The notes under the pieces were generated by a model. That model was not told where the DNA came from. It saw only the letters and a list, made by a program, of their open reading frames with translations, and ran no database searches. Shown in pieces: positions 1-6,680 of a stretch of 12,121 bases of DNA (the stretch's first letter is position 1; every line of letters begins with the position of its first letter). The position numbers were made by a program, and so were the translations under genes. The DNA comes from Pseudomonadota bacterium (GTDB lineage Bacteria; Pseudomonadota; Gammaproteobacteria; Burkholderiales; Ferrovaceae), in assembly GCA_021828575.1 (NCBI GenBank), contig JAJZEL010000188.1, positions 1-12,121 on the forward strand, read 5' to 3'.

Positions 1-1337
1 AATATCGCATACCGGGAAAAAATCGCCGCCTGGGTTTGCGGTTGGCCATCTCCGCCCATGGTGCCGTATACCATGACTCGTCCATCTTTCAGTCGGGCGG
101 CAGCAGGGTTAAGGGTATGGAAGGGTAGCTTGCCTGGTTCCAGAGCCAGCAGGGATTGCGGGGAAAGACTGAAGGAAGCGCCGCGGTTTTGCCAGTTGAT
201 ACCGGTTTCCGGCAACACGCAGCCACTGCCGAATTCATGATAGATGCTCTGGATGAACGAGACGGCCAGACCATTGCCGTCGATGGCACCCAACCAAACA
301 GTGTCACCTGGACCTTTCCCTTCACCCCAGGGGGCAGCCCTCTCAGGGTGGATGGCGTTAGCCAGAACATCCAGACGAGAGGGGTCCAGCAGGGACTGGG
401 GTTGTACCGGACAGATTCCGGGGTCAGTTACGTACTGGTCGCGTAGACGAAAAGCCTGTTTGGTGGATTCCACCAACAGGTGGATATGCGCGGTGCTGTC
501 GGGGCGAACGCCAGCCAGTCCGGCGCGTTCTGCAATGCCCAGCAGGGCCAGGGACACCACTCCCTGGGTGGGCAGGGTCATGTTGTACAGCGTGCCGCTG
601 TCATGGGTCAGGTGCAGGGGCTTGACCACTTCGGCCCGGTATCGGGCCAGATCATCCAGACGCAGGGGCGAGCCCACCTGTTTCAGGTCGGCAGCAATGG
701 TAAGGGCCAGGGGACCACGGTAAAAACTCTCCAGTCCCTCTTCCACCATGCGCGTCAGGGTGCTTGCCAGATGAGGCTGGCAAAAGCGCTCGCCCATCCG
801 GGGGGGCTGTCCACAGAAGGTGAGGAATGTCTTTGCAAACCCTGGTTGGTCCACCAGTTCGGCCCGTTTTTTCGTGATGGCTTCCGCATGGCCTGCAGTA
901 ATGGGAATGCCCTGGGTGGCGTAATGGATGGCATCTCCCAGCAGGACGGACAGGGGCAATCGTCCTCCCCAAGCATGACTCAATTCCAATGCGGTCTGCC
1001 AGCCACCCACGGTCCCGGCCACTGTATTGGCAGACCAGGGGCCACGAAACGGGATGGAGGTCATGCCTCCGGACAGATAGGCCTCACGGGTGGCAGATTG
1101 GGCCGCACCTCCACAGGCCCGGATGGCCAGTGGCTCTCCGGAAGGGGGCACGATCAGCCAGAAACCATCGCCGCCGATGCTGTTCATGTGCGGATACACC
1201 ACCGCGATGGTGGAGGCTGCTGCCACCATGGCCTCGATGGCATTGCCCCCGGAGCGCAGGATGGCCAATCCAGACTGGGCTGCCAGGGCGTGTGGAGCAG
1301 TGACCATCCCTTGTGTACCCAGCGCAGCCTGCAGCAT
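1..1337 (-). CDS. Gamma-glutamyltransferase family protein (YwrD-like), 3' end outside window
   Basis: An N-terminal nucleophile (Ntn) hydrolase that in this family cleaves or transfers gamma-glutamyl groups, for example from glutathione or gamma-glutamyl amides. 445 codons are visible without a stop; the family is usually about 530-580 aa, so roughly 85 or more residues lie beyond the left edge. Visible marks: an N-terminal segment with VTAPHALAAQSGLAILRSGGNA near residues 12-33; the ESTKQAFRLRD helix; the expected autoprocessing and catalytic threonine in GPGDTVWLGA (T346, codon 300-302); and GTMGGDGQPQTQ from about residue 425, typical of the YwrD-like subgroup. No obvious signal peptide is seen, so a cytoplasmic location is likely. 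Start chosen because GGAGG (minus strand, 1344-1348) lies 6 nt upstream of the ATG. It follows the MFS gene by 15 nt, so the two are almost certainly co-transcribed. Substrate unknown. Confidence 0.93.
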   Translation of the reverse strand, partial: MLQAALGTQGMVTAPHALAAQSGLAILRSGGNAIEAMVAAASTIAVVYPHMNSIGGDGFWLIVPPSGEPLAIRACGGAAQSATREAYLSGGMTSIPFRGPWSANTVAGTVGGWQTALELSHAWGGRLPLSVLLGDAIHYATQGIPITAGHAEAITKKRAELVDQPGFAKTFLTFCGQPPRMGERFCQPHLASTLTRMVEEGLESFYRGPLALTIAADLKQVGSPLRLDDLARYRAEVVKPLHLTHDSGTLYNMTLPTQGVVSLALLGIAERAGLAGVRPDSTAHIHLLVESTKQAFRLRDQYVTDPGICPVQPQSLLDPSRLDVLANAIHPERAAPWGEGKGPGDTVWLGAIDGNGLAVSFIQSIYHEFGSGCVLPETGINWQNRGASFSLSPQSLLALEPGKLPFHTLNPAAARLKDGRVMVYGTMGGDGQPQTQAAIFSRYAI

Positions 1338-1352
1338 ATGTTTCCTCCATGG

Positions 1353-2612
1353 TCAGTCACACGTGAATTTTTTTCGTAGGGGCTTCAGCACTAGCAGGGC
1401 GAGGAGGGCGGCCAGGAGGTCCATGGCAATGACCACCTCGAATACGGGCAACCAGCTTCCTGTTGCTTCATGCAATTGGGCTGCCAGGGGGCCGCCAAGC
1501 ACCGAACCCACGCCTTGGGCCATGTACAGGAAGCCATAGTTGGCACTGGCATGGCGTTCGCCGAAAGTGTCGGTCAGGGTGGAAGGGAACAGGGAAAAGA
1601 TTTCCCCCCAACCAAAAAACACAACCCCGGACAACAGGATGAATAATACCGGATCGGAACGAAACTGCAGCCACGCGAGCATGGCCAGGGCTTCCAGGAG
1701 GAATGCAATGAACATGGTATTCTCGCGCCCTATCCGGTCCGACAGCCATCCAAAGAATGGACGTGTCAATCCGTTGGTGACCCGGTCCAGGGACAGGGCC
1801 AGTGGAAGGGCTGCCATGCCCATGACGACGGCGGAGGCCACTCCGAAATCATGGGCGAAGGCTGCCGTCTGCGAAATCACCATGAGACCCGAGGTGGACA
1901 TGAGGGCCATCATCACGAACATCAGCCAGAATACTGGCGATTTCAACGTCACGGCAGGCGACATGCCTTTCATGTGATCACGGTTGCGGGATTCCAGTGC
2001 AGCCAGTTCCTGGGGTGCACGACGCAATCCTTGTGCGGCCAGCAGGCCCACCAGACCAAAGAGGATTCCGAATATCCATAGGGCACTGTCATAACCGTGG
2101 GAGGCAATGCGGGATGCAATGGGGAAGGTGGTGAAAATGGCCCCGAAGCCATAACCGGCCGCCGCAATACCCACGGCGAATCCCCGTCGCTCGGGAAACC
2201 ACTTGACCATCTGGCTGATAACGCCTATGTAGACTGCACCCGTGCCCAATCCGCCCAGCAAGCCATAGCTCAGGTAGAGATCTGTGAGGGAATTGGCCTG
2301 GGAAGCCAACACCCAGCTCAGTCCACTTAGCAACGTACCTATCGAAATGAGAAGGCGTGGGCCGAAGCGGTCCACCAGATACCCATGCAGCGGGGACAGG
2401 AAGGTTTGCAGGATGATGAGCAGGGAAAAGGTGACCTGTAGCGCGGGCAGCTTCACGCCCAAGGCCCCCATCAGGGGTTTGCTGAACAGGGTCCAGGTGT
2501 ATTGCGGGCTGGAAATGGCCATCATGCAGACTAGGCCAAAAAACAGCTGGAGCCATTGCCCACCCGCCAGGGAAAGGGGCCGTTTGCCGGCCAGGGATAA
2601 GGTGTGTGCCAT
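1353..2612 (-). CDS. MFS transporter, oxalate/formate antiporter (OxlT)-like
   Basis: A 419-aa inner-membrane secondary transporter with about 12 hydrophobic segments. Family marks are ISSPQYTWTLF (33-43), QVTFSLLIILQTFLSP (59-74), the loop 2-3 motif DRFGPR (81-86), GLLGGLGTG (117-125), WFPERRG (138-144) and LDRVTNGLTRPFFGWLSDR (275-293). These resemble the OxlT branch, whose founding member has 418 aa. The start is set by AGGAGG five nt before the ATG at 2612; an in-frame ATG eight codons earlier lacks such a site. The arginine expected in helix 8 is present (R277). The lysine I recall as substrate-binding in OxlT helix 11 (YTAKG) appears here as glutamine in FLYMAQG (Q366). The substrate is therefore probably not oxalate. 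Coupling to the downstream gamma-glutamyltransferase suggests uptake or exchange of a compound used or released by that enzyme, which is inference. Confidence 0.92.
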   Translation of the reverse strand: MAHTLSLAGKRPLSLAGGQWLQLFFGLVCMMAISSPQYTWTLFSKPLMGALGVKLPALQVTFSLLIILQTFLSPLHGYLVDRFGPRLLISIGTLLSGLSWVLASQANSLTDLYLSYGLLGGLGTGAVYIGVISQMVKWFPERRGFAVGIAAAGYGFGAIFTTFPIASRIASHGYDSALWIFGILFGLVGLLAAQGLRRAPQELAALESRNRDHMKGMSPAVTLKSPVFWLMFVMMALMSTSGLMVISQTAAFAHDFGVASAVVMGMAALPLALSLDRVTNGLTRPFFGWLSDRIGRENTMFIAFLLEALAMLAWLQFRSDPVLFILLSGVVFFGWGEIFSLFPSTLTDTFGERHASANYGFLYMAQGVGSVLGGPLAAQLHEATGSWLPVFEVVIAMDLLAALLALLVLKPLRKKFTCD

Positions 2613-2686
2613 GAAAACCTCCTGTGAGGGTGACATATCCTGTTGAGCAAGATTTGGACCAGGTCAAAAAGGCTGTTTCGTGGGGC

Positions 2687-2710
2687 GAGCAAGGCCAGGC
2701 TGCCCTGCTC
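2687..2710 (-). terminator. Possible hairpin after the DUF1275 gene
   Basis: Inverted repeat GAGCAAGGC / GCCCTGCTC with a 6-nt loop and one mismatch, located 25 nt past the stop of the DUF1275 gene on the minus strand. There is no adjacent T-run; the nearest, CCTTTTTG, lies about 15 nt further on. It could be a weak terminator or attenuator ahead of the MFS-gamma-glutamyltransferase pair. Confidence 0.3.
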
Positions 2711-2734
2711 TTGTGCGGAATCAGTGCCGGTTGT

Positions 2735-3454
2735 TCATGAACGGTGCGAGGGAGACGGGGTGGGCGGACACTTGGATCGGGGAATGAACTGCACGGCGAT
2801 GGCGATGGCGATGGCAAGCAACGGGACTCCCATGGCCGCTTTCAGGTCGGCCCAGAGCAGGAACGCTGTGAAGACGGCTCCAGCGCCGTAGAGAGCGAAC
2901 GCCAGGGACTGCCGCTTGGTGTTGAACAGGGAAGGGGATTTCCCTCGGATGCCCAGATGGGTAAGGGTCGTGACGATGCTGGTCAGTGTGCTGGTGAACA
3001 CCACGGTGGGAATACCTTCAAGGTTGACCTTGCGCGCCGCCACACTTTGTACGCCCATGGCCATGGCGGAACTGGTGATCATGGCCTCCAGCCAGTATCC
3101 GCTGACGGGAAAGTCAAAGAAGATCCACAACAACACAAACATACCCAGGAACACGCCTTCCAGCAGCAGGGTGAATACAAGGTCGCGCATGCCATTGCGG
3201 GCATGCACCAGCGCACCCAGCATGACGCCACAGAGGTAACCCAGCAGAGCCATGGCAGAGTTCAGGGCAGCGAGTACATGCCCCTGTCCGATGGCCAGTC
3301 CCAGCAATGCCGTATTGCCCGTCATGGCCGACGTGAACACCTGCTGAAGCTTGACGAAGGCGATAACGTCAGTGGCACTGGAAGCCACGGCCAGCAAGCC
3401 CAGAGTAAGATCGCGTCGGTCAAAGCGTTCCGGAGCATCAAGGGTATTGGGCAT
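2735..3454 (-). CDS. DUF1275 (YoaK-type) integral membrane protein
   Basis: A 239-aa hydrophobic protein with about six predicted membrane segments. Family signatures are SSATDVIAFVKLQQVFTSAM followed by TGNT near residues 25-48, GVQSVAARKVNLEGIPTVVFT around residue 140, and the following TSIVTTL stretch. DUF1275 proteins are widespread bacterial membrane proteins of unestablished function; some are annotated as transporters. The C-terminus is short and polar (SKCPPTPSPSHRS). The ATG at 3454 has no clear Shine-Dalgarno sequence, and no better in-frame start is visible before the first conserved block. It lies in the same orientation as the MFS pair, 122 nt upstream, so a shared transcript is possible but unproven. 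Confidence 0.9.
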   Translation of the reverse strand: MPNTLDAPERFDRRDLTLGLLAVASSATDVIAFVKLQQVFTSAMTGNTALLGLAIGQGHVLAALNSAMALLGYLCGVMLGALVHARNGMRDLVFTLLLEGVFLGMFVLLWIFFDFPVSGYWLEAMITSSAMAMGVQSVAARKVNLEGIPTVVFTSTLTSIVTTLTHLGIRGKSPSLFNTKRQSLAFALYGAGAVFTAFLLWADLKAAMGVPLLAIAIAIAVQFIPRSKCPPTPSPSHRS

Positions 3455-3501
3455 GTGCGGCGAATTGATCGATTGGATGGTAGTGGGGTTATCTTGAAAG
3501 A

Positions 3502-3780
3502 TCAGTCAGTGGACTCATCGTAAAAGCGTTCACCCGTTTTAGGGTCATAAAGTACGCGTATGGTTTTGCCACTGGCTGGATCAACAAAGGTTTCAGGGGT
3601 GCTTTGCAGGTTACGACCGCTAGGCGGGGGCCGCCGATAGGCAGAACGCTCAACCAGCAGGCCGATGATGAGAAAACCTGTGAGAAGCACCAACTGCCAT
3701 GCAGGCAGTATTCCGAGCATTGCCAGCACCAGTCCGGACAGGAACAGCGCACCCAGCACCAGCAGCACAATGCGTTTCAT
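3502..3780 (-). CDS. Small two-helix membrane protein, unknown function
   Basis: A 92-aa protein with two hydrophobic segments (about residues 4-24 and 28-44). These are followed by a basic patch (ERSAYRRPPP) and a soluble tail with two related motifs, FVDPASGK and LYDPKTGERFY. Similar tails (DPxSG/DPxTG-E-R-x-Y) occur in uncharacterised proteobacterial membrane proteins; I do not recognise a function. The ATG overlaps the TGA of the intact reading frame of the upstream YbjQ-like gene (ATGA at 3777-3780), a typical sign of translational coupling. Because the YbjQ frame now stops 57 nt earlier at an amber codon, that coupling may be weakened here. The Shine-Dalgarno sequence is poor (AAGAA about 8 nt upstream), consistent with dependence on coupling. 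Confidence 0.75.
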   Translation of the reverse strand: MKRIVLLVLGALFLSGLVLAMLGILPAWQLVLLTGFLIIGLLVERSAYRRPPPSGRNLQSTPETFVDPASGKTIRVLYDPKTGERFYDESTD

Positions 3781-4103
3781 GCAGGGTTCTTGTCCACGAT
3801 CACTGCTGTGCCGTAGGCCACTATTTCGCTCATGACCTAGCCGATTTCAGCGGAATCAAAGCGCATCATCACAATGGCGTTGGCACCCATGGTCATGGCA
3901 TTTTGTACCAGTCTGTCCACCGCATGACGACGGGCTTCCTCCAGCATGGCCGTGTATTCGGTGATCTCTCCTCCCACTATGGAGCGCAAGCCGGCCATGA
4001 AGTTTCCGCCAATGCCTCGTGACCGAACCGTGACGCCGAAGACCTGTCCCAATACTTCCACAACACGATGACCGGGAATGTTTTCCGTGGTGACAATGAT
4101 CAT
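3777..4103 (-). pseudogene. YbjQ/DUF74-family protein interrupted by an in-frame amber codon
   Basis: YbjQ-family proteins are small (about 103-110 aa), form pentamers in solved structures, and are often annotated as heavy-metal-binding domain proteins without firm function. The start is clear: GGGAGG followed by 6 nt and ATG at 4103. The frame begins MIIVTTENIPGHRVVEV, contains GVTVRSRGIGGNF and SIVGGEITEYTAML, and reads ANAIVMMRFDSAEIG to residue 88. There it meets TAG (3837-3839). Reading straight on, without any frameshift, gives V, MSEIVAYGTAVIVDKNPA and a TGA at 3777. EIVAYGTAV is the usual C-terminal strand of this family, so the stop is a recent point nonsense change, a sequencing error, or a tolerated truncation. 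As it stands the product is 88 aa (3837-4103) and lacks the last strand. An ATG two codons after the TAG could allow reinitiation of the tail only. Confidence 0.85.
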
Positions 4104-4201
4104 GGGTTTCCTCCCTGAAGAGCGCTCGTTTCCGAATCCTACCACCATGTCGTCCTTTAACACTGGCTGACAAGGACTGGTGAAATGATTGCCATCCGGT
4201 G

Positions 4202-4747
4202 TTAACAAGATCCTTGCAATTGGGACAATTCCACCTTGATGGTCTCGTGTTGATTGGATAACCACAGATCGCCATCCTGAATGACACAGTTCAGCTCCAT
4301 GTTTCTCTGCACCAGTCGGGTGATGGCCTGGCTGCTGGATTCAGGCAGATGGATGACGGTCAGGTTTTTTAATCGAGTCACTCGGGTATGGATGCCGTCC
4401 CACCACAATTTTGTACTGTTGCCACCATAACTGTAGATGGTGACCTGTTCGGCCCGACCGCTGGCTTTCAGTATGCGTTTTTCATCGGGTTGACCGACTT
4501 CTATCCAGTGATCGATAGCGCCTGTCAAATCTTTTTGCCAGACATCCGGCTCATCGTTCTCTGACAGGCCGCGGGCAAAGGTGAGATGTTCATGAGCATG
4601 GCGGGCAAAAGCAATCAGGCGAACCATCATTCGTTCATCGGTCTCCGAGGGATGACGTGCAACCGTCAGAGTGTGATGGGCGTAGTAATGCCGATCCATG
4701 TCGGAGATTTGCAGGTTGGCTTTGAAGATGGTGGATTTGAGGGCCAT
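4202..4747 (-). CDS. yaeQ: YaeQ family protein
   Basis: Exactly 181 aa, the same length as E. coli YaeQ. The protein starts MALKSTIFKANLQISDMDRH and shows the family blocks LTVARHPSETDERMMVRLIAF (27-47), ENDEPDVWQKDLTGAIDHWIEVG (63-85), QPDEKRILKASGRAEQV (86-102) and YSYGG (105-109). YaeQ has a fold related to PD-(D/E)XK nucleases; D73, E83 and K90 are plausible remnants of that site. Its cellular role is unclear; it was once proposed as a suppressor of RfaH loss. An upstream in-frame ATG (4822) is rejected because similarity begins exactly at MALK, although no strong Shine-Dalgarno sequence precedes it. It is divergent from the flavoprotein gene. Confidence 0.95.
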   Translation of the reverse strand: MALKSTIFKANLQISDMDRHYYAHHTLTVARHPSETDERMMVRLIAFARHAHEHLTFARGLSENDEPDVWQKDLTGAIDHWIEVGQPDEKRILKASGRAEQVTIYSYGGNSTKLWWDGIHTRVTRLKNLTVIHLPESSSQAITRLVQRNMELNCVIQDGDLWLSNQHETIKVELSQLQGSC

Positions 4748-4808
4748 GGGAGTCAGGAAGTTCTGGACAGGCTGAATCCAGAATAGATAACCACTTGAGG
4801 TACCCCGA

Positions 4809-4817
4809 ATTGTAGCA
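4809..4817 (-). promoter_or_regulatory. Extended -10 promoter candidate for yaeQ
   Basis: On the minus strand the sequence reads TGCTACAAT, a TGn-extended -10 element with five of six consensus bases. No convincing -35 is seen 17 nt upstream, which is usual for extended -10 promoters. The implied leader before the ATG at 4747 is about 55 nt. Confidence 0.4.
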
Positions 4818-4837
4818 GACAAGAATGAGTGGATATT
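4810..4837 (+). promoter_or_regulatory. Weak sigma70-type promoter candidate for the flavoprotein gene
   Basis: TTGTAG and GATATT are separated by 16 nt, each matching four of six consensus bases. Its -35 would overlap the -10 proposed for yaeQ on the other strand, so the two promoters would compete. Low confidence. Confidence 0.22.
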
Positions 4838-4869
4838 GCGATTTCGCGCGCAAACGGATTCGGTAAGCT

Positions 4870-6063
4870 ATGCTTGAGCCGATGAAAACAGAGCAAAAAT
4901 GGGATGTCATCATCATCGGGGCGGGCGCTGCCGGGATGATGTGTGCAGCACGGGCGGGGCAACGCGGGCGTAGAGTGTTGCTTATCGACCATAGTCGGAA
5001 ACTAGGCGAGAAGATAAGGATTTCAGGGGGAGGGCATTGCAATTTCACGAATCTCCAGTGTGGCCCGGAAAATTTTCTCTCCGATAATCCAGAATTTTGT
5101 CGCTACGCCTTGGCTCGTTTTTCGCCTCGGCACTTTATCGACATGGTCGAGCGCTATGGAATCCCGTACCATGAAAAACATCTCGGGCAGCTATTCTGCG
5201 ACGGCAGTGCGGTTCAGATCATCCACATGTTGAAGGCAGAATGCGATCTGGGCCAGCTGAATTGGCGCATGCCTTGCACTGTTGACGCGGTGACCCGAAA
5301 AAATGAAAGATTTCTGGTGTCGACGGATCATGGTGACCATGAATCCAGCGCGCTGGTGGTGGCTACCGGGGGGCTGGCAGTCCCGAAAATCGGGGCGTCT
5401 CCTTTTGCGTACCGGCTGGCCGAACAATTTGGCTTGGGCGTCGTTCCTCCACGACCAGGACTGGTGCCCCTTTCCCTCGAACCCGATGCGATGGCCGGCT
5501 TGGAGAATCTGTCCGGTATTTCCATGCCAGTGGAGGTGACCTGCAATGAAGGGCGTTTTCGGGAGAGTCTCCTATTTACCCATCACGGACTTTCTGGACC
5601 CGCCATTCTGCAAATTTCCTCTTATTGGAAAAGAGGGGATTCCATCAGTCTCAATATGCTTCCGGACCATGATGTTCCTGCCTGGATCTGCTCAAGACGG
5701 TCAAGTCGGGGGCGGGTTGATAATCTTCTGGCGGAAGCATTACCCCGTCGTTTTGCACAACAGTGGTGTACTGCTCATGACCTAGAAAAACTGATGTGTC
5801 ATTTGACTTCCGAGGAATTGCGAAAGCTGGGAGAGTCACTGGGCAACTGGCACGTCAAGCCCTCGGGAACACTGGGTTACAACAAAGCGGAAGTGACTCT
5901 GGGGGGGGTGGATACTCGCGGGTTGTCTTCAAAAACCATGGAATCTAGGTCAGTTCCAGCCCTCTATTTCATTGGTGAAGCAGTCGATGTGACCGGGCAT
6001 TTGGGAGGTTTCAACTTTCAGTGGGCGTGGTCCAGCGGCAACGCTGCGGGATTGGCTGTTTAG
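4870..6063 (+). CDS. NAD(P)/FAD-dependent oxidoreductase, HI0933/YhiN family (aminoacetone oxidase-like)
   Basis: A 397-aa flavoprotein. The N-terminal Rossmann motif is VIIIGAGAAGMM (G17, G19, G22), ending the first beta-alpha-beta with LLID (37-40). It is followed by the family hallmark LGEKIRISGGGHCNFTN (45-61). A second nucleotide-contact segment ALVVATGG lies near residue 160, and the C-terminal FAD-contact motif is YFIGEAVDVTGHLGGFNFQWAWSSGNAAG. The family members are close to 400 aa, so the gene looks complete. The native substrate is not known for most members. The start could be the ATG at 4870 or at 4882 (four residues shorter); neither has a good Shine-Dalgarno sequence. It ends in TAG with no coding extension, which shows that TAG works as a true stop in this genome. 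Probably monocistronic. Confidence 0.93.
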   Translation: MLEPMKTEQKWDVIIIGAGAAGMMCAARAGQRGRRVLLIDHSRKLGEKIRISGGGHCNFTNLQCGPENFLSDNPEFCRYALARFSPRHFIDMVERYGIPYHEKHLGQLFCDGSAVQIIHMLKAECDLGQLNWRMPCTVDAVTRKNERFLVSTDHGDHESSALVVATGGLAVPKIGASPFAYRLAEQFGLGVVPPRPGLVPLSLEPDAMAGLENLSGISMPVEVTCNEGRFRESLLFTHHGLSGPAILQISSYWKRGDSISLNMLPDHDVPAWICSRRSSRGRVDNLLAEALPRRFAQQWCTAHDLEKLMCHLTSEELRKLGESLGNWHVKPSGTLGYNKAEVTLGGVDTRGLSSKTMESRSVPALYFIGEAVDVTGHLGGFNFQWAWSSGNAAGLAV

Positions 6064-6198
6064 AGGGGCGGCCAGCCTCACTGTTTTTGATGGGCATGGA
6101 GAACACCTTTGGTCGCCAGGGGCGGTTATCCCCAAATCGCCCCCACTTGCGCCCGAATGTTGGTGCACTTCCTGGACGGTCCGGGAATGAAAGCTAAC

Positions 6199-6224
6199 AA
6201 AAAACCCAGCATTTACGCTGGGTT
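6199..6224 (-). terminator. Rho-independent terminator (minus strand)
   Basis: Perfect 8-bp stem AACCCAGC / GCTGGGTT with loop ATTTAC. Read on the minus strand, the stem is followed directly by a run of six T (6204 down to 6199). On the plus strand no T-run follows, so it serves leftward transcription. No intact minus-strand gene ends just before it, so its original gene may have been deleted. Confidence 0.8.
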
Positions 6225-6317
6225 AGAAACTTCTTGGAACTTCTTTGGGGTAAGCGCACTATAACAATGAATGTATCGTATTGATATACGGATACTATTT
6301 TAGTTTTATAAATTACA

Positions 6318-6336
6318 GTTACCCGTATAGTTACCC
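6318..6336. repeat. GTTACCC direct repeat pair
   Basis: Two exact copies of GTTACCC (6318-6324 and 6330-6336) separated by GTATA, a 12-bp period of about one helical turn. Evenly spaced short direct repeats next to a tRNA-like fragment are what integrase arm-type binding sites look like. That assignment is inference. Confidence 0.5.
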
Positions 6337-6358
6337 TAGTGTTTTTTGAGTTAAAAAA

Positions 6359-6386
6359 GGGATCGAACCCAGGACCAGAGGTTAAG
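6359..6386 (-). other. tRNA 3'-half-like fragment, candidate att core
   Basis: On the minus strand this reads CTTAAC, CTCT, GGTCC, TGGGTTCGATCCC. It matches the order of the anticodon-loop end, variable loop and T-arm of a tRNA; GGTTCGATCC is the canonical T-loop region. The spacing resembles a lysine-type tRNA. No 5' half, no pairing acceptor stem and no CCA follow; it runs into TTTTTTAACTC. It is therefore not a functional tRNA but a fragment such as integrative elements leave at attachment sites. Confidence 0.45.
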
Positions 6387-6411
6387 TTTTCATGCCTTTT
6401 CTCAGTCTAAA

Positions 6412-6431
6412 TAGCATACAGCAGCATGCTA
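6412..6431 (-). terminator. Weak hairpin after the small ORF
   Basis: Stem TAGCAT / ATGCTA with an 8-nt loop, 27 nt past the stop of the 47-53 codon ORF. On the minus strand it is followed by TTTAGA, only a short T-run. It could be the 3' end of the transcript that includes the large STAND gene. Low confidence. Confidence 0.25.
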
Positions 6432-6457
6432 CGCGGATACGCCTTTTAGGTGTGAGA

Positions 6458-6619
6458 TTATCCACGACCCATGCGGAGTTCTTCGGCGGATATGCGAATC
6501 AGCTTGTTGTCTTTCATCACCACAATGGTGGTATCCGTTCGCAGCGCCTGTTCCCGCGCCATGTACGCCGCGCGCCTCATGGCCGTCAACGACGCGGTCA
6601 TTGGCCTTTGCGATTCCAC
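6458..6619 (-). CDS. Small uncharacterised protein downstream of the STAND NTPase
   Basis: This frame gives 53 aa from GTG at 6619 or 47 aa from ATG at 6601, ending in TAA at 6458. From the ATG it has an N-terminal amphipathic helix rich in Ala and Arg (AMRRAAYMAREQAL), then the strand-turn-strand DTTIVVMKDNKLIRI and a final SAEELRMGRG. The pattern resembles small bacterial proteins in which a helix is followed by TAIVVxKDGKIVRI and an EEL tail. I know no assigned function for them. A GAGG lies 12 nt before the GTG and AAAGG 3 nt before the ATG, so the start is uncertain. It lies 120 nt downstream of the STAND gene on the same strand. Competing frames across the same bases on both strands give low-complexity Arg/Ser-rich products and are judged shadows. 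Confidence 0.55.
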   Translation of the reverse strand: MESQRPMTASLTAMRRAAYMAREQALRTDTTIVVMKDNKLIRISAEELRMGRG

Positions 6620-6680
6620 AGTCGGAAATCGCCTCAAAGCGGGCTATGGAGTTGATTCTGGCAGCGGCCGGAGTTCGGCC

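Larger units (their letters stand above)
6064..6457. other. Gene-free AT-rich stretch, probable relic of an integration site
   Basis: No credible coding frame is seen here. Noted items are a GC hairpin (GGGGCG / CGCCCC, 6119-6143) after the flavoprotein gene, an intrinsic terminator (6199-6224), tandem AACTTCTTGG-like 10-11-mers (6228-6248), a short palindrome (CGTAT-TGAT-ATACG, 6277-6290), a GTTACCC direct repeat, and a tRNA-like fragment (6359-6386). From about 6250 to 6350 it is clearly richer in A and T than the flanking genes. The layout (tRNA 3' fragment, then direct repeats) resembles attachment sites of tyrosine-recombinase elements, but no integrase gene is present. Confidence 0.5.

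Noticed and set aside
480..1379. Plus-strand open frame of 299 codons
   Set aside because: It lies opposite the gamma-glutamyltransferase gene, has a Gly/Gln/His-rich low-complexity product and no ribosome site. It is an antisense shadow of a GC-rich gene.
2791..2815. Hexamer repeat GGCGAT in tandem, possibly phase-variable
   Set aside because: It has only about three copies, keeps the reading frame and encodes Ala-Ile repeats inside a membrane helix of the DUF1275 protein; coding constraint explains it.
2089..2817. Minus-strand 242-codon frame rich in Pro, Ser and His
   Set aside because: It overlaps the MFS gene in another frame and spans the MFS ribosome-binding site. Composition is that of an out-of-frame reading.
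2744..3523. Plus-strand open frame of 259 codons rich in Gly, Gln and His
   Set aside because: It mirrors the DUF1275 gene on the opposite strand, which has clear family motifs and membrane segments.
6359..6440. Functional tRNA gene on the minus strand
   Set aside because: Only the T-arm-like part fits. The acceptor and anticodon stems do not pair, position 33 is not T, and no CCA end follows.
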